NCBI GenBank assembly: GCA_902685375.1
Contig: LR738548.1
Location: 27,268,974 to 27,332,973, forward strand
From: Neostethus bicornis
Taxonomy: Eukaryota > Chordata > Actinopteri > Atheriniformes > Phallostethidae
Length of the DNA stretch: 64,000 nucleotides
Direction: 5' to 3'
Made by a program: the position numbers and the translations under genes. Each line of letters starts with the position of its first letter. The stretch's first letter is position 1. The notes under the pieces were generated by a model, which was not told where the DNA came from, made no database searches, and was given only the letters and a program-made list of their open reading frames with translations. Of this stretch, positions 10,509 to 21,508 are shown piece after piece.

Positions 10509-11978
10509 ACATAAAAAAATATTATATTTCTGCAACATAAATTACTATTAATTGCCTTTTTCTGTTGCTCAAACACTAAATAACATCCTCGTAAAAAATA
10601 TTGCTCTGATACAAAATATTAAGCGTGACCTCGTTTGTCAGACAAAGCTAACGATGTGTTCATAATGGCGGACAAAACAGACAAGAAAATGAGAAATAAG
10701 TGTGTCTGAAAACAAGAGAGGATAGAATGAATAAAAAGATGAGTGAGGTGAAACTAAAAAGAAAAAAAATTAAAGGGAGACGAGATGAAACAAACAATTG
10801 TCATTAAAGACAAAGAAACTGAGACAGAAAAAAAAAAAAGCTTACATTTTTATTCAGCTTGTCAAAGTCGTGTTTGACGCTCTTCATTAAAACCATCCAG
10901 AGTGTTGTCGGAATGAACCGAGCCGTCTGAAGACGTCTCACGTCATTAAATGTCTGATTACATCAATAATAAGTCTGCTGCTTCAGAAAACAACAAAATA
11001 CTAAGTGATTAGAGCTGCGACTGGAGAGTCAGATCCGAATCATTACGCATCCTGTCAGGGCAACAGTTATTAAATAAAAACTACAAAGACAGTGATGCTG
11101 ATTTTCTCACAGAGAAGAAAACTAAATGAGAGTGTCTGTGAAAGAATAAGAAGCAATGTACTGCCAAAAAAATAATCAAAGTGCAAACAAGCCCACAAAG
11201 TACGACAGACAATTAGCTTTCCATGAATTTCAGACATCTGCGAGTGTCTTTCATTTCTGTGGCATAAAATGAGACCAAGAACATGGATTACTGTGAGCCA
11301 ACAGCGGCGCGCTAATTAGCTGCACAGACCTAGATCTGGAGAGCTTCTCTCCCATCCCGGCTTTGTTTCTAGGAGGCTTTGGAAACAAATGTGCAACATG
11401 GTCTCTGCTGCTAGTTATTCAAGCGAGCAAAGTCATTCATGAAACAGTGACGGAAAAGAAAGGAGACAAGTTTCAGAAAAGAATGTGGAATTAAGCTTTA
11501 TGTGTTTTCTGCTCACACAACTAAACATTGTCTTTAGTTTTTCACGTCTTACAAATTTGGCTGCAAGAAAGAAGCTCAGAGAAACATGATGACAGGCCGT
11601 TCATTTAAATAGAGGTTTTAAATGTTCAAATGACGACAGACCTTGTTTATTGTTAAGGAGGGCAAATTGAGCAAAATAATTTTTTCCAATGTGTTGCAAT
11701 GTTTGAATGTTATTATCACGTCAAATTATTTCTATTTCATTGATGTATGTTTGAACAATTTGCAAGTACCCCCTGTGCTGTATTAGGATATTATTTGAAT
11801 GCATGCCTGGTTGTTCTTGGCCACTTATTTCGACCTCTGTCACCCACATTTTAACATAACAAGGAAGTGTTTTTGCAGCAGTATTCCGTGCACTCTGCTC
11901 TCAGTCCCAAAGGGGAGTGAGAGTTATATGTACAAAATAAGAATACAAAAGAATTTATGCTGGTGTTGCTAAGTAAAT
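10509..11978. other. Unique stretch; possible conserved non-coding block at 11160-11460
   Basis: No gene. 10680-10830 is purine-rich. 11160-11460 is balanced in composition and low in simple repeats, and has homeodomain-type cores (ACAATTAGC near 11210, GCTAATTAGCTGC near 11313), features often seen in vertebrate conserved non-coding elements. This cannot be judged without an alignment. Confidence 0.35.
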
Positions 11979-12190
11979 CAGGGGCGGATCCAGGATTTTC
12001 TAAAGGGGGGCAGGGGCATGAGGTCATTGGCAAAGCCAGTAAAAAGGGGGTTGGGGGATTCCCCCATCACCCCCAAACATTTTGAAAAAATAAGTCATTT
12101 TTCTGCACTTCGGTGGCCCATTTGCTGACACTGCAAGGGGATACCTTGACTACTCCCGTCCTCCCGCCCCCTTTTTTGTGGACCAAATGG
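11979..12190 (+). mobile_element. MITE-E, 5' part
   Basis: Begins CAGGGGCGGATCCAGGATTT and contains GGCAAAGCCAGTA, CATTTTGAAAAAATAAGTCA and TTTTTTGTGGACC. The same order of motifs, inverted, occurs at 42818-43053. The right terminus is lost here. The CAGGGGCGGA end suggests a hAT-related non-autonomous DNA element. Confidence 0.7.
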
Positions 12191-13085
12191 TTCACAAAAA
12201 AAAAAAGGTCCACAAAATTTTTACAATATTTTTTTTCCTCCATACAATGTATCCCTTATCATCCAAGTGGAGGAGTTAAAAGTATCTGGAGATGCCCCTC
12301 GAGATGCATTTTTGGCACAATTTAAGCTGTGTCATGCAAGTTTCGAAGAGGGGGATCCACAATCAGAAATGAAAAGCAGGAACATAGAAATGAAAATTTA
12401 TACATGCATTTATACGTCTTTTATGGCAGGTATCACATTTCTAAGCTAACAACAGGTACCATGTTTGTCCATATGAGCTATGAGATAAGGACTATTACCT
12501 CACGAAAAGCACATATTTCAAGTCAGAAAATCCAAGCAAGATCATTTAAAGATCAGTATGTAAATACATTCTCATTAATGTACATTTTTTATCTTTAAAA
12601 TACTGTAATTTTAGAATTAATTTTGAATGAACATCCAGTTTATAAATGTTTATCAGCAACATGGCTGCTTCCAATCCCACCTCATTTTCCCATCCAACCA
12701 TTTCTACCCTGTCTTCTGTGGATCAATGCATCTGCACAGCTCTTTTCAACACACACACACACGTGAGTGTGGGCAGTGGCAGGTTGAGCACCTTTGAAGT
12801 CCCTCTGTGTGTGTTTGTCTCCTGTGGTCTGAGCCATCAAAGTTTCCATTTATCAGTTCCTGTGCGACAGGCTTCTCACTCCTCACTTTTCACAAACACA
12901 CACACACACACACATCCATGTGAATTACTGTAAAAGGACTCAGAGCCACTTTGACCTTCACAAGTCTCCCTGAGCAATGCAGAAAAAAGCTGCCAGTCAA
13001 ACTTTCTGATTCATTTCCATACTGGATTCATCATAAAGCTACACATCAATACAGCACATGATGCAACTTTACGGATACCAAACTA
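12191..13085. other. Unique sequence with two short CA tracts
   Basis: CA repeats lie near 12749-12761 and 12891-12913. The 95-codon frame at 12646-12933 runs through both and encodes Thr-His runs, so it is not a gene. Nothing else is recognised. Confidence 0.5.
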
Positions 13086-13088
13086 ATC

Positions 13089-13802
13089 AGGTGGAGGTTT
13101 GCACTAGAAAGAAGAGGAATGAAGGTTAGTCAGAGTAAAACAGAGTACATGTGTGTGAATGAGAGAGATCCAAATGGAAAAGTGAGGTTACAGGGAGAAG
13201 TGATAAAGAAGGTGGAAGATTTTAAATATCTAGGATCAACAGTCCAGAGCAATGGAGAGTGTGGAAAAGAGGTGAAGAAGCGTGTGCAGGCAGGCTGGAA
13301 CGGGTGGAGAATGGATCAGGTGTGATGTGTGATAGAAGAGTTTCTGCTGGAATGAAAGGGAAAGTGTACAAAGCCGTGGTGAGACCGGCGATGCTGATTG
13401 GTCTAGAGACAGTGGCACTGAGGAAAAGACAGGAAGCAGAGATGGAGGTAGCAGAGATGAAGATGCTGAGGATCTCTCTGGGAGTGTCCAGGATGGACAG
13501 GACCAGAGGAACAGCACGCGTTAGAGGTTTTGGGGATAAAGTTCGAGAGGCAAGACTGACATGGTTTGGACATGTGGAGAGGAGAGAGAGAGAGTGCATC
13601 AGAAGATGGATGCTGGATTTGGAACCACCAGGAAAGAGGACTAGAGGAAGACCAAAGAGGAGGTTCATGGATACAGTGAAGGAAGACATGAAGATAGTTG
13701 TTGTGACCAAGGAGGATACAACAGATAGGGTTAGATGGAAGAAACTGACTTGCTGTGGTGCCCCCTGAAGGGAAACGCTGAAAGAAGAAGAAGAAGAAGA
13801 AA
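13089..13802 (+). mobile_element. LINE-B 3' end, best preserved copy
   Basis: Runs from just after RT motif C (RWRFALE-type segment at 13089) to the 3' tail GAAGAAGAAGAAGAAGAA. Two overlapping plus-strand frames together cover the C-terminus. The first (13119-13325) has SQSKTEYMCVNERDPNG and FKYLGSTVQS. The second (13259-13768) has MKGKVYKAVVRPAMLIGLET, AEMKMLRISLGVSRMDR, LTWFGHVERRERE, GKRTRGRPKRRFMDTVKEDM and DRVRWKKLTCCGAP. A single frameshift near 13260-13325 separates them. The upstream palm and endonuclease are absent, so this is a 5'-truncated insertion. Confidence 0.9.
13259..13768 (+). pseudogene. LINE-B RT C-terminal domain, 169-codon open frame
   Basis: Longest uninterrupted LINE-B protein piece in the window. 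The thumb/C-terminal region includes the W-F-G-H-V motif and a basic GRPKRRFMD segment that probably contacts nucleic acid. In intact RTE-like elements this region follows the polymerase palm in one polyprotein. The first Met is not a genuine start. It ends at a natural stop just before the GAA-repeat tail. Confidence 0.75.
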
Positions 13803-14082
13803 CATATCAGATCACTACGTGCAGACCTGAGTAACTAGGATGGGATGTTTTTAACTTCCTAGTTTTCCTCTTTAGTCCCTCTAAGGCATTCACTTCTCCC
13901 AGTTCGACGACAACTGCATTATTTAAAGCATTAAAGTTACACAATTTCTCTGCTGGATCACATACTGAATATTGCAAGTAATCCATTACAAATGTAACAA
14001 TAGACTGTAATATGTTGATTTTATGTTGTTATTAAACACATTAACAAGAATAATATATCACAAAATATTACACATTATGATG

Positions 14083-14613
14083 GCGAATCACTGCAGCGTC
14101 AGCAATAACTAGGACGCTGCATCGATCCATCATGGTGAAAAAATAGCCGAACCAAAAAAGCAAAGCTCTTGATTTACAAATCGATCTACGTTCTTACCCT
14201 CACTATGGTCACCAGGTATGGGTGGTAACCAAAAGAACGAGATCACAGATAGTAGTGACCGAAATGAGCTTCCTCCGCAGGGTGGCTGGGCTCTCACTAA
14301 GAGATAGAGGGAGGAGCTCTGCCATCCAGGAGGAGCTCGGAGTAGAGCCGTTGCTCCTCCAGGATAAGAAAAGAAAGTCGGGTGGTTTAGGCATGTGGTT
14401 AGGATGCATCCCGGGTGTCTCGATGAGGTGTTTTGGGCATGTCCCAGCAGGAGACTCAGAGAAAGACCCAGGACCCACTGGAGAGACTATATCTCACAGC
14501 TGGCCTGGGAACACCGGGGAGGATGCAGCCGGGGTGAGAGAAGCCCGATTTTCTGTCTGAGGCTGTTGACCCTGCAACCCAGCCTCAGATAAGCGGAAGA
14601 AGACAGAACGAAC
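14083..14613 (+). mobile_element. LINE-A 3' end, degraded
   Basis: Starts within the SAITRTLHRS region (GCAGCGTCAGCAATAACTAG), passes KQSS-like remnants, the ERTRSQIVV...MSFLRRVAGLSLRDRGRSSA segment (14222-14560 frame), and ends CAGATAAGCGGAAGAAGACA. Frameshifts split the C-terminal domain over two frames. Confidence 0.85.
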
Positions 14614-16111
14614 AATGTATCATTGATTATCCCAAAAAGACCTCATGTAAGACTATTTCAACATTCCCTCAATTTGCGTTTGTAAGCAGCCTGTTAAAAC
14701 TATTCGTCAAAGTATTTTGCAAACGAAGGCATCTGTTTCCATGCGACAGTCTATGTTTGGCTTGAAATGCAGATTTATATTTGTTGGCTTCTAAACAATG
14801 ACTATAATCGGCTGAGTGATCAATTAGTGAGAAGAAAAAAGAAAGAAATGAAAAACAAATAGTGTGATCTTTTTATAGGGGTGACTATCTCTCAGAAACA
14901 TTTGGTTATGACAGACGATAATTTCCATATTTTATTTGGATAATTAATTTTCATTTAAATTAAAGTATATTTCTTTTTATATATCTCTGGTCCAATATTT
15001 CAGCATTTATCTCACGTAAACACTGTTATTGATAGTTGCTTTTTATTTTGGGTCAGTACACTCTGATGCTGGCTGAAGTGGACTCACTCAGGTACACATC
15101 ACGCCACCTCGTTGGCCAGATGTGCAAACAATAGAGGGGAAAAGAGCAAAAGAAAGCAAGATTAGAGTAGTAAGAAAATGTTGGAACTGAAAGGTCACAG
15201 TGGAGCGCCGGTTCCTGCAGTCATGGTCCTTCTGCATGAGAACCACTCTGTAGGTTTGGAAGCCTGTGTGCGGTCGATAACACATGACCTGACAAATCCA
15301 TACAGCACTGTGACTAACAACAGAGACAGGTAGAGGAGCTAGACAGGAGGAGGTGAATAAAGGAGGAGAAAAAAAGGCTAAAGAGGAAAAAAGGCAGAAG
15401 AAGCAGAGATGTGAGAGCAATTTTGATAACAAATGACCTGCCAGAGAGTCCATATACCTGTAGCAGGAGCTGTTGGAAGGAGAGAACTTGGCTATTATCA
15501 CTTCAAAGGCTCGCTGGGGAGTTGGAAAGTTCCCTTCAACTTGTGAGAGGCAGACCAGTGTTTCTTTTCTGAGCTTCCGAGTGCAAGCTAGCAGACTCCT
15601 ATTTCGCCTCGCTGACACATAAATGACTCTGAAACCAAATTTGCCTCAGCCGTTCATATGTCAGATTGGTTTTGACAGAAAACATCTGTTTTTGATGTGC
15701 AGGGTTCATGTTGGGTAAAGTTTTATTACGAGCAAATCAGCCATCTTGACGTGGAGTTTGGTCTGGTATAAAAAGTTAATGAAGCCCATCTTTCAATTTC
15801 TGTGTAGGATTAACTTCAAATTTCAATTCTTACACCAGCTGCAGGCAATAATTAGGAAAGTGGGCCAAAACATTAAGTCAAACCAACAGGGTTTTGGAAA
15901 ATCTCAATTAGACCTGCTCGCACTGATTTGTAGTCTACTTATTGCGACATGTGGCTAACTTCAACACAGAGACAATTTTGGACCTGATCAGTAAGGGGTG
16001 CTTTGCACTATTGGTGCAGTCCCACCGGACCTCAGTTTAACAATTAAAATCGTGCAATACGTGGGATTTCCTCAGAAGATTCATATGTTTCAACGGGTAG
16101 CTTAAAAAAAA
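14614..16111. other. Unique sequence, no gene recognised
   Basis: Holds a 176-codon minus-strand frame (15088-15618) that is long for chance but shows no domain and runs through a purine-rich patch (15325-15420). No splice-bounded exon or TE was recognised. Confidence 0.45.
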
Positions 16112-16153
16112 ATGTTCGACTTCACACACTTAAACAGACTTGCTGGAAAAATG

Positions 16154-17428
16154 TCACTACACCATCACTATAGTGGTGTAGTGCACCTTCATGGTAGCAC
16201 TGTAGTGCACCATCACTGTAGCAGTGTAGAGCACCTTCACTGTAGCAGTGTAGTACACCTTCACTGTAGCAGTGTAGTGCACCGTCACTGTAGCGGTGTG
16301 GTGCACCTTCACTGTAGCAGTGTAGTGCACCTTCATTGTAGCAGTGTAGTACACCTTCACTGTAGCAGTGTAGTGCACCGTCACTGTAGCAGTGTGGTGC
16401 ACCTTCACTGTAGCAGTGTAGTGCACCTTCATTGTAGCGGTGTGGTGCACCTTCACTGTAGCAGTGTAGTGCACCTTCATTGTAGCAGTGTAGTACACCT
16501 TCACTGTAGCAGTGTAGTGCACCGTCACTGTAGCAGTGTGGTGCACCTTCACTGTAGCAGTGTAGTGCACCTTCATTGTAGCAGTGTAGTGCACCTTCAC
16601 TGTAGCAGTGTAGTGCACCGTCACTGTAGCGGTGTAGTGCACCTTCACGGTAGCGGTGTAGTGCACCTTCACTGTAGCGGTGTGGTGCACCTTCACTGTA
16701 GCAGTGTAGTGCACCGTCACTGTAGCGGTGTAGTGCACCTTCACTGTAGCAGTGTAGTGCACCGTCACTGTAGCGGTGTGGTGCACCTTCACTGTAGCAG
16801 TGTAGTGCACCGTCACTGTAGCGGTGTAGTGCACCTTCACTGTAGCGGTGTAGTGCACCTTCACTGTAGCGGTGTGGTGCACCTTCACTGTAGCAGTGTA
16901 GTGCACCGTCACTGTAGCGGTGTGGTGCACCTTCACTGTAGCAGTGTAGTGCACCTTCACAGTAGCAGTGTAGTGCACCTTCACTGTAGCAGTGTAGTGC
17001 ACCGTCACTGTAGCGGTGTGGTGCACCTTCACTGTAGCAGTGTAGTGCACCTTCACTGTAGCAGTGTAGTGCACCTTCACTGTAGCAGTGTAGTGCACCA
17101 TCACTGTAGCAGTGTAGTGCACCATCACAGTAGCAGTGTAGTGCACCTTCACTGTAGCAGTGTAGTGCACCGTCACTGTAGCAGTGTGGTGCACCTTCAC
17201 TGTAGCAGTGTAGTGCACCTTCACAGTACCAGTGTAGTGCACCTTCACTGTAGCGCTGTAGTACATCTTCACTGTAGCGGTGTGGTGCACCTTCACTGTA
17301 GCGCTGTAGTACATCTTCACTGTAGCGGTGTAGTGCACCATCAAGGTAGCTGTGTAGTACATCTTTACTGTAGCAGTGTAGTGCACCTTCACTGTAGCTG
17401 TGTAGTGCACCTTTACTGTAGCGGTTTA
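16154..17428 (+). repeat. 24-bp minisatellite, about 53 units
   Basis: The core unit is AGTGTAGTGCACCTTCACTG plus TAGC. Most units contain GTGCAC (a 6-bp palindrome) and CACTGTAGCAGTG, whose CACTG/CAGTG arms can pair. Variant positions are CCT/CCG/CCA, GCA/GCG, TAG/TGG and GTGCAC/GTACAC. They are ordered, not random: a six-unit block (144 bp) starting at 16331 recurs at 16475, and a two-unit (48 bp) block with GTACATC recurs after 17250. The unit length is divisible by three and lacks stops in several frames, giving long plus and minus ORFs of the SSVVHLHC, YSEGALHC and TATVKVHY types. I regard those as by-products. Confidence 0.97.
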
Positions 17429-17689
17429 TGTCCATTGAACAGGTTATTAAAAAGTAATATAAAATAAATTTTCTGTCTGTTTCAATGAATAAGTGGGATT
17501 TTTACCTTTACTGGCTTCATTTCTTCTTGTTTAGTGGTTGTTTGAAAGATATTGCCACCGGCAAGGATTTATACGTGTAGCGCTGCCTTGCTGGTTTAAT
17601 CCTGTGAGTTTGATGAAGTGCAATGTAGAAGCAAACTGTGTTACAGCAGCCACGTGGCCTCCTGGGCCCACGTTAGAGAAGAAGATTAT

Positions 17690-17900
17690 AATGCTATGCT
17701 GATTGGTGTTGGAGCTGTAGGAGAATGATGGTGTGGGGAGGGGTCTTCCTCACTGGGAAATCCATGTTTGCCATCATCGCAGGCAATCTCTATGCGGATT
17801 GCTATGGAAATGAGATTCTGCAACCAGTGGCAATTCCACATCACCGCAGTGTACAGTGTTACAATGCACGCCTCCATGGAATGGGATTAATCAGTGACTT
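17690..17900 (+). pseudogene. Tc1-like transposase fragment
   Basis: Plus-strand frame gives MVWGGVFLTGKSMFAIIAGN then LYADCYGNEILQPVAIP and a degenerate YNARLHG. This is the Tc1/mariner block G-x-M-V-W-G-G-I ... G-N-L-x-A-x-x-Y-x-x-E-I-L-x-P ... Q-D-N-A-R-P-H that carries the second catalytic Asp. Here the Q-D-N-A reads C-Y-N-A, so the catalytic Asp is lost. No inverted repeats were found nearby; it is a relic. Confidence 0.8.
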
Positions 17901-18915
17901 CTGGACGCATGTGGGTGTTGAAAAATCTGGTTAAAGGAAGAAGTTTAACGTCCCGTTAAAGTTTAATTCAATTAAAATCTATCTGATTTTTTTAGTTTGA
18001 GCTGACATCTAACTGATAATGGTATGAAGGGCTTAGTGTGTATAGAAGTATATGGGTGTGTGTGATCAGGCGAGATTAATTTGATATTGATTATGTTTTA
18101 AATTGTATTTTTAATTTTTTTCTTCTTTCTTTCAAAGGTATAAAAATTACACTCTGAAAAGTCAGAATGATTTCTCACTCTTCCATGATCTGAGTTTTTG
18201 GGTTATTGTTCTCGTTTTTGCAAAAGGTTTGTGCACAAACACAAATCTTGGCTCCTGTAGTTTCATTCCAGGAGGCGCGTAAAAATAAACTCATCATTTA
18301 TCATCTGGATCTGTCAAATATTTCTTACATTTGTGGGAAATTTAAAATGCTTTGTGTGGAGATATGTACATGAATGAATACAAAACCAGAATACGTAGGG
18401 GAATGTGTTGAGTCAACAAGTTTCCTCACAAAAACCAGTAATTCTGTGTTTATATGTCTCATCTGCCTTTCAGCAGTAATGGTTTTAATAAAAGCTGAAA
18501 AACTAAAGTGTTTGGAGGAAAATGTGAAAGCAGGGAGAGCATTAAAGTGCCTGTCCAATACGTTACAGGATGTAACCATATGGCCCAGCGCCCATTTTAA
18601 TAATTACTGCATTAGAGAAAGTTTTGTAAGTTGTTTTCAACAGCCTTCTAATCATTACTAAAGTTTGCTTTTGAACTGTCCAACATGTTCCTAAAAACCT
18701 GGAGACAGACGGTAATTTAATTTTACTGATAATGTCTTATTGTTTTAAATCTGTTTGTATTCCAACATTATAGACTTCTGATTTCTTTTATGTTATTTTT
18801 TCTTTTTTAAATATTCCTTTGTCATTTAATTGTTTTATTATCCAATGCCATGAGCACTTATGTGTTTGTTGTACATTTAGATTTATTAACTATTAATATT
18901 AGTCATTAGTCATTT
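17901..18915. other. Unique AT-rich sequence, no gene seen
   Basis: The 95-codon frame at 18374-18661 has no domain, and an opposite-strand frame overlaps it. No TE recognised. Confidence 0.45.
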
Positions 18916-18916
18916 G

Positions 18917-19312
18917 TGCTGATTGGTCTAGAAACAGTGGCACTGAGGAAAAGACAGGAAACAGAGATGGAGGTAGCAGAGATGAAGATGCTGAGGATCT
19001 CCCTGGAAGAGACCAGGATGGACAGGATCAGAGGAACAGCACATGTTAGAGGTTTTAAAGTCAGAGAGGCCAGACTGAGATGGTTTGGACATGTACAGAG
19101 GAGAGAGAGAGAAAGAGCATCAGAAGAAGGATGCTGGATTTGGAATCACCAGGAAAGAGGACTAGAGGAAGACCAAAAAGGAGGTTCATGGATACAGTGA
19201 AGGAAGACATGAAGATAGTTGGTGTGACCGAAGAGGATGCAGCAGATAGGGTTAGATGGAAGAAACTGACTTGATGTGGCGACCCCTGAAGGGAAATGAT
19301 GAAAGAAGAAGA
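18917..19312 (+). mobile_element. LINE-B 3' end, 5'-truncated
   Basis: Begins in the MLIGLETVALRKRQE segment and reaches the GAAAGAAGAAGAGG tail. Two frames (18916-19200 and 19080-19274) carry W-F-G-H-V and KRTRGRPKRRFMDTVKEDM; one frameshift lies near 19100-19140. Confidence 0.88.
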
Positions 19313-20359
19313 GGTGTGGAAAACTTATAAAGTATAAAATTACAAGACTTTTTTTAGTATTATTATTTTTTTTAATAAGCAAAAAAAGACTTCCACCCTT
19401 TTCTGGTCGAGTCAGTTTAAAATTTGAACTTGTAAAATCCAATTAGCTTTATTTAGATCACTTTACAATGAAGGTTTTGTTCAACGTTGTAGACACATTA
19501 GTGCTATTTTCTCCTTCAACTTCCAGCAACAACGACCATCCATTTATCTGAACAAAAATGTTCTTTGACATGAAAGTTGTCTTTTTCACTCCTTTTGTTT
19601 GTTTAACTTCTGAATTTCTCTTTATAAAAGTTAGAAAAATGTCATTTTTGTAACAACTTGTGGGGAAAAAATCTTTTCTTGGTGGTGTGGAAGTGAAATA
19701 AAAAGGTTGTAAAAGTTAAAGTAAAACAGCTTCTAAAACTCTCTGACCTGTTTTTATGAAACTTTGACATTTATTAAATACAAGGCGTCTCAGCCAGACT
19801 TTCTGTTTCTAAGCTTCACATTGCTGCTGTGGTTTACTGTTCGCCACCATGTCACACAACAGCTTCTGGGTTTCAGGACGTGGGTAGATGGTGAACTGGT
19901 TCTAATTCAGGGTGTCACAGTATGATGATCCACCAAATTTCAGCGGTAGGAACTCAAACAGTGAGAAAAACTTTCCAAACTCATGCATAAATTTAAATAC
20001 AAACATCTAAACTAAAATTGGGAAAGTCTTCTAGCAGCGATTGGGGTGTTTTCAATACGTGTGTGTGTGTTTGTGCGCAGCATCTTCATGTTCAACAAAT
20101 TACAGGTCTCTTTATATTCATGTAAAACTCCGCTGGTACATAATTTAGAAGTAGAAGCCATGTTGGAGAGTTAAAAGCAGCAACGTTTGCAAATACTGAG
20201 CAGATGAATTTTACAGCACTCGATCGTGTTTTACAGTGTACACATGGACATGCATGGCTGCACAGTGACGTGCTAGCTGCACCGATTCTACCTCAGTGTC
20301 CTTGCTTTTCTTTTTTTCTGAACTCCCACTCATTGTAACATTTGATGATTTAATAAGAT
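19313..20359. other. Unique sequence, no gene seen
   Basis: A short TG run near 20060 and AT-rich DNA; nothing else recognised. Confidence 0.45.
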
Positions 20360-20560
20360 TTTTTTTCAGGTATTTATTTTGACCCCGAAACTAGAGGAGT
20401 GGTTCCAACTGATCCACTGTGGAGAGACATTATATACAATACAAGGCATCCAGAAGAGTGCAGTCCTAGGAACACCAAGGATACTGTCGTAACCCTTAAG
20501 TGCCATGGCCTCTGGTAGAGAACCCAAGCTTGGAAACAGTGGGAGACCACCCACAGAATA
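20360..20560 (+). mobile_element. Possible LINE-like remnant
   Basis: The stretch containing ATCCAGAAGAGTGCAGTCCT, AGGAACACCAAGGATACTG and CTCTGGTAGAGAACCCAAGC resembles, from memory, the 3' part of a fish retroelement that recurs near coding-end sequences. No intact frame. The call is weak. Confidence 0.3.
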
Positions 20561-20933
20561 ATGGGAAGGGATTATCTTTAAATATAGCTACAAAGGCGAT
20601 GCAGGTATTGTTTTCATTAATGAAAGTATGACCAACGAAACACACGTACATTCCCTCCATCTAGATGTGTTACCAATTTCTGGCACTAAAAGCAAAGAGA
20701 AAAGTTTTAAACAAACCTGACACATGACGCAGTGAAGGAGAGGTTGATAGAGGCGTGGCCAGTAGAAGGTGGTCGCAGTCGTTTCTTCTCTGCTGGTCTG
20801 GAGAAGACAAAATGAGCTTAAAGTTACAATAAATGTTAGACCTTTAAAAAAATACAAAGTTTTTACAGCAATTTAAATGATCTTCAGTGCTTTTTTGTTT
20901 TTAAAATGTTGTAGTACTTTTAGATTTGGTTTG

Positions 20934-21508
20934 TATACTTTATTCATCCCTTAACGGGAAAATTTGTGTGCTGCAATGCAGGGTGGCTGGGCTCTCACTC
21001 AGAGATCGGGTGAGCAGCTCTGCCATCCGGGAGGAGCTCGGTGTCGAGCCGCTCCTCCTCCAGGTCAAGAGGAGCCAGATGGGGTGGTTCGGGCATCTGG
21101 TCAGGATGCCCCCCGAGCGCCTCGCAAGCGAGGTGTTTCGGGCACGTCCCACCGGGAGGAGACCAAGGGGCAGACCCCGGACCCGCTGGAGAGACTATGT
21201 CTCACGGCTGGCCGGGGAACGACTTGGGATCCTTCCGGGTGAGCTGGAGGATGCAGCCGGGGAGAGAGAGGCCTGGGCTGCCCGTTTGAGGCTGTTGCCC
21301 CCGCGACCCGACCCCGGAACAAGCGGAAGATGACGGAACGGAACATTACAACGCAGCAGTAATGGTGGGAGAAACAGGGAGTTAGGTGTCTTCTCCAAGG
21401 ACCCTAGATGTGAACTCAGTGGGATTCGAATCCGCGAACTTTTGGTTAACTTCCGTTTAACTTCCGGTTCGAGGGTGAGCGTTCTTCCACTGAGCCACCA
21501 CCTTCCTC
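20934..21508 (-). mobile_element. SINE-C split by a LINE-A insertion
   Basis: The SINE tail (TACTTTATTCATCCCTTAAC to GTGCTGCAATGCA) lies at 20934-20978. The body and tRNA-like head resume at 21346 and end at about 21508 with CCACTGAGCCACC. The box B complement GGGATTCGAATCCGCG is clear. The head carries three ACTTCCG-type units, like the copy at 10286. The LINE-A insert between them has a diverged short flank match (AATGCA/ATTACA). Confidence 0.9.
20979..21345 (+). mobile_element. LINE-A 3' end inserted in SINE-C, open C-terminal frame
   Basis: An open plus-strand frame runs from the SINE through VAGLSLRDRVSSSAIREELG, VEPLLLQVKRSQMGWFGHLV, RMPPERLASEVFRARPTGRR, PRGRPRTRWRDYVSRLAGER and LRLLPPRPDPGTSGR, ending GGAAGATGACGGAACGGAAC. 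The frame is intact over about 120 codons and the copy is CpG-rich, suggesting a comparatively young insertion. It is 5'-truncated just upstream of the VAGLSLRDR segment. Confidence 0.92.

Noticed and set aside
12646..12933. 95-codon ORF
   Set aside because: Encodes HTHTH runs across CA microsatellites; chance frame.
15088..15618. 176-codon minus-strand ORF
   Set aside because: No recognisable domain or splice context; runs through a purine-rich patch that suppresses stops on the opposite strand.
16154..17428. CRISPR-like array
   Set aside because: The repeats are contiguous with no unique spacers, and the DNA is eukaryotic.
16112..17467. 451-codon plus frame and 437/417-codon minus frames as genes
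   Set aside because: They are products of a 24-bp stop-free tandem unit; three frames on two strands cannot all be genes, and there is no supporting start, splice or domain evidence.
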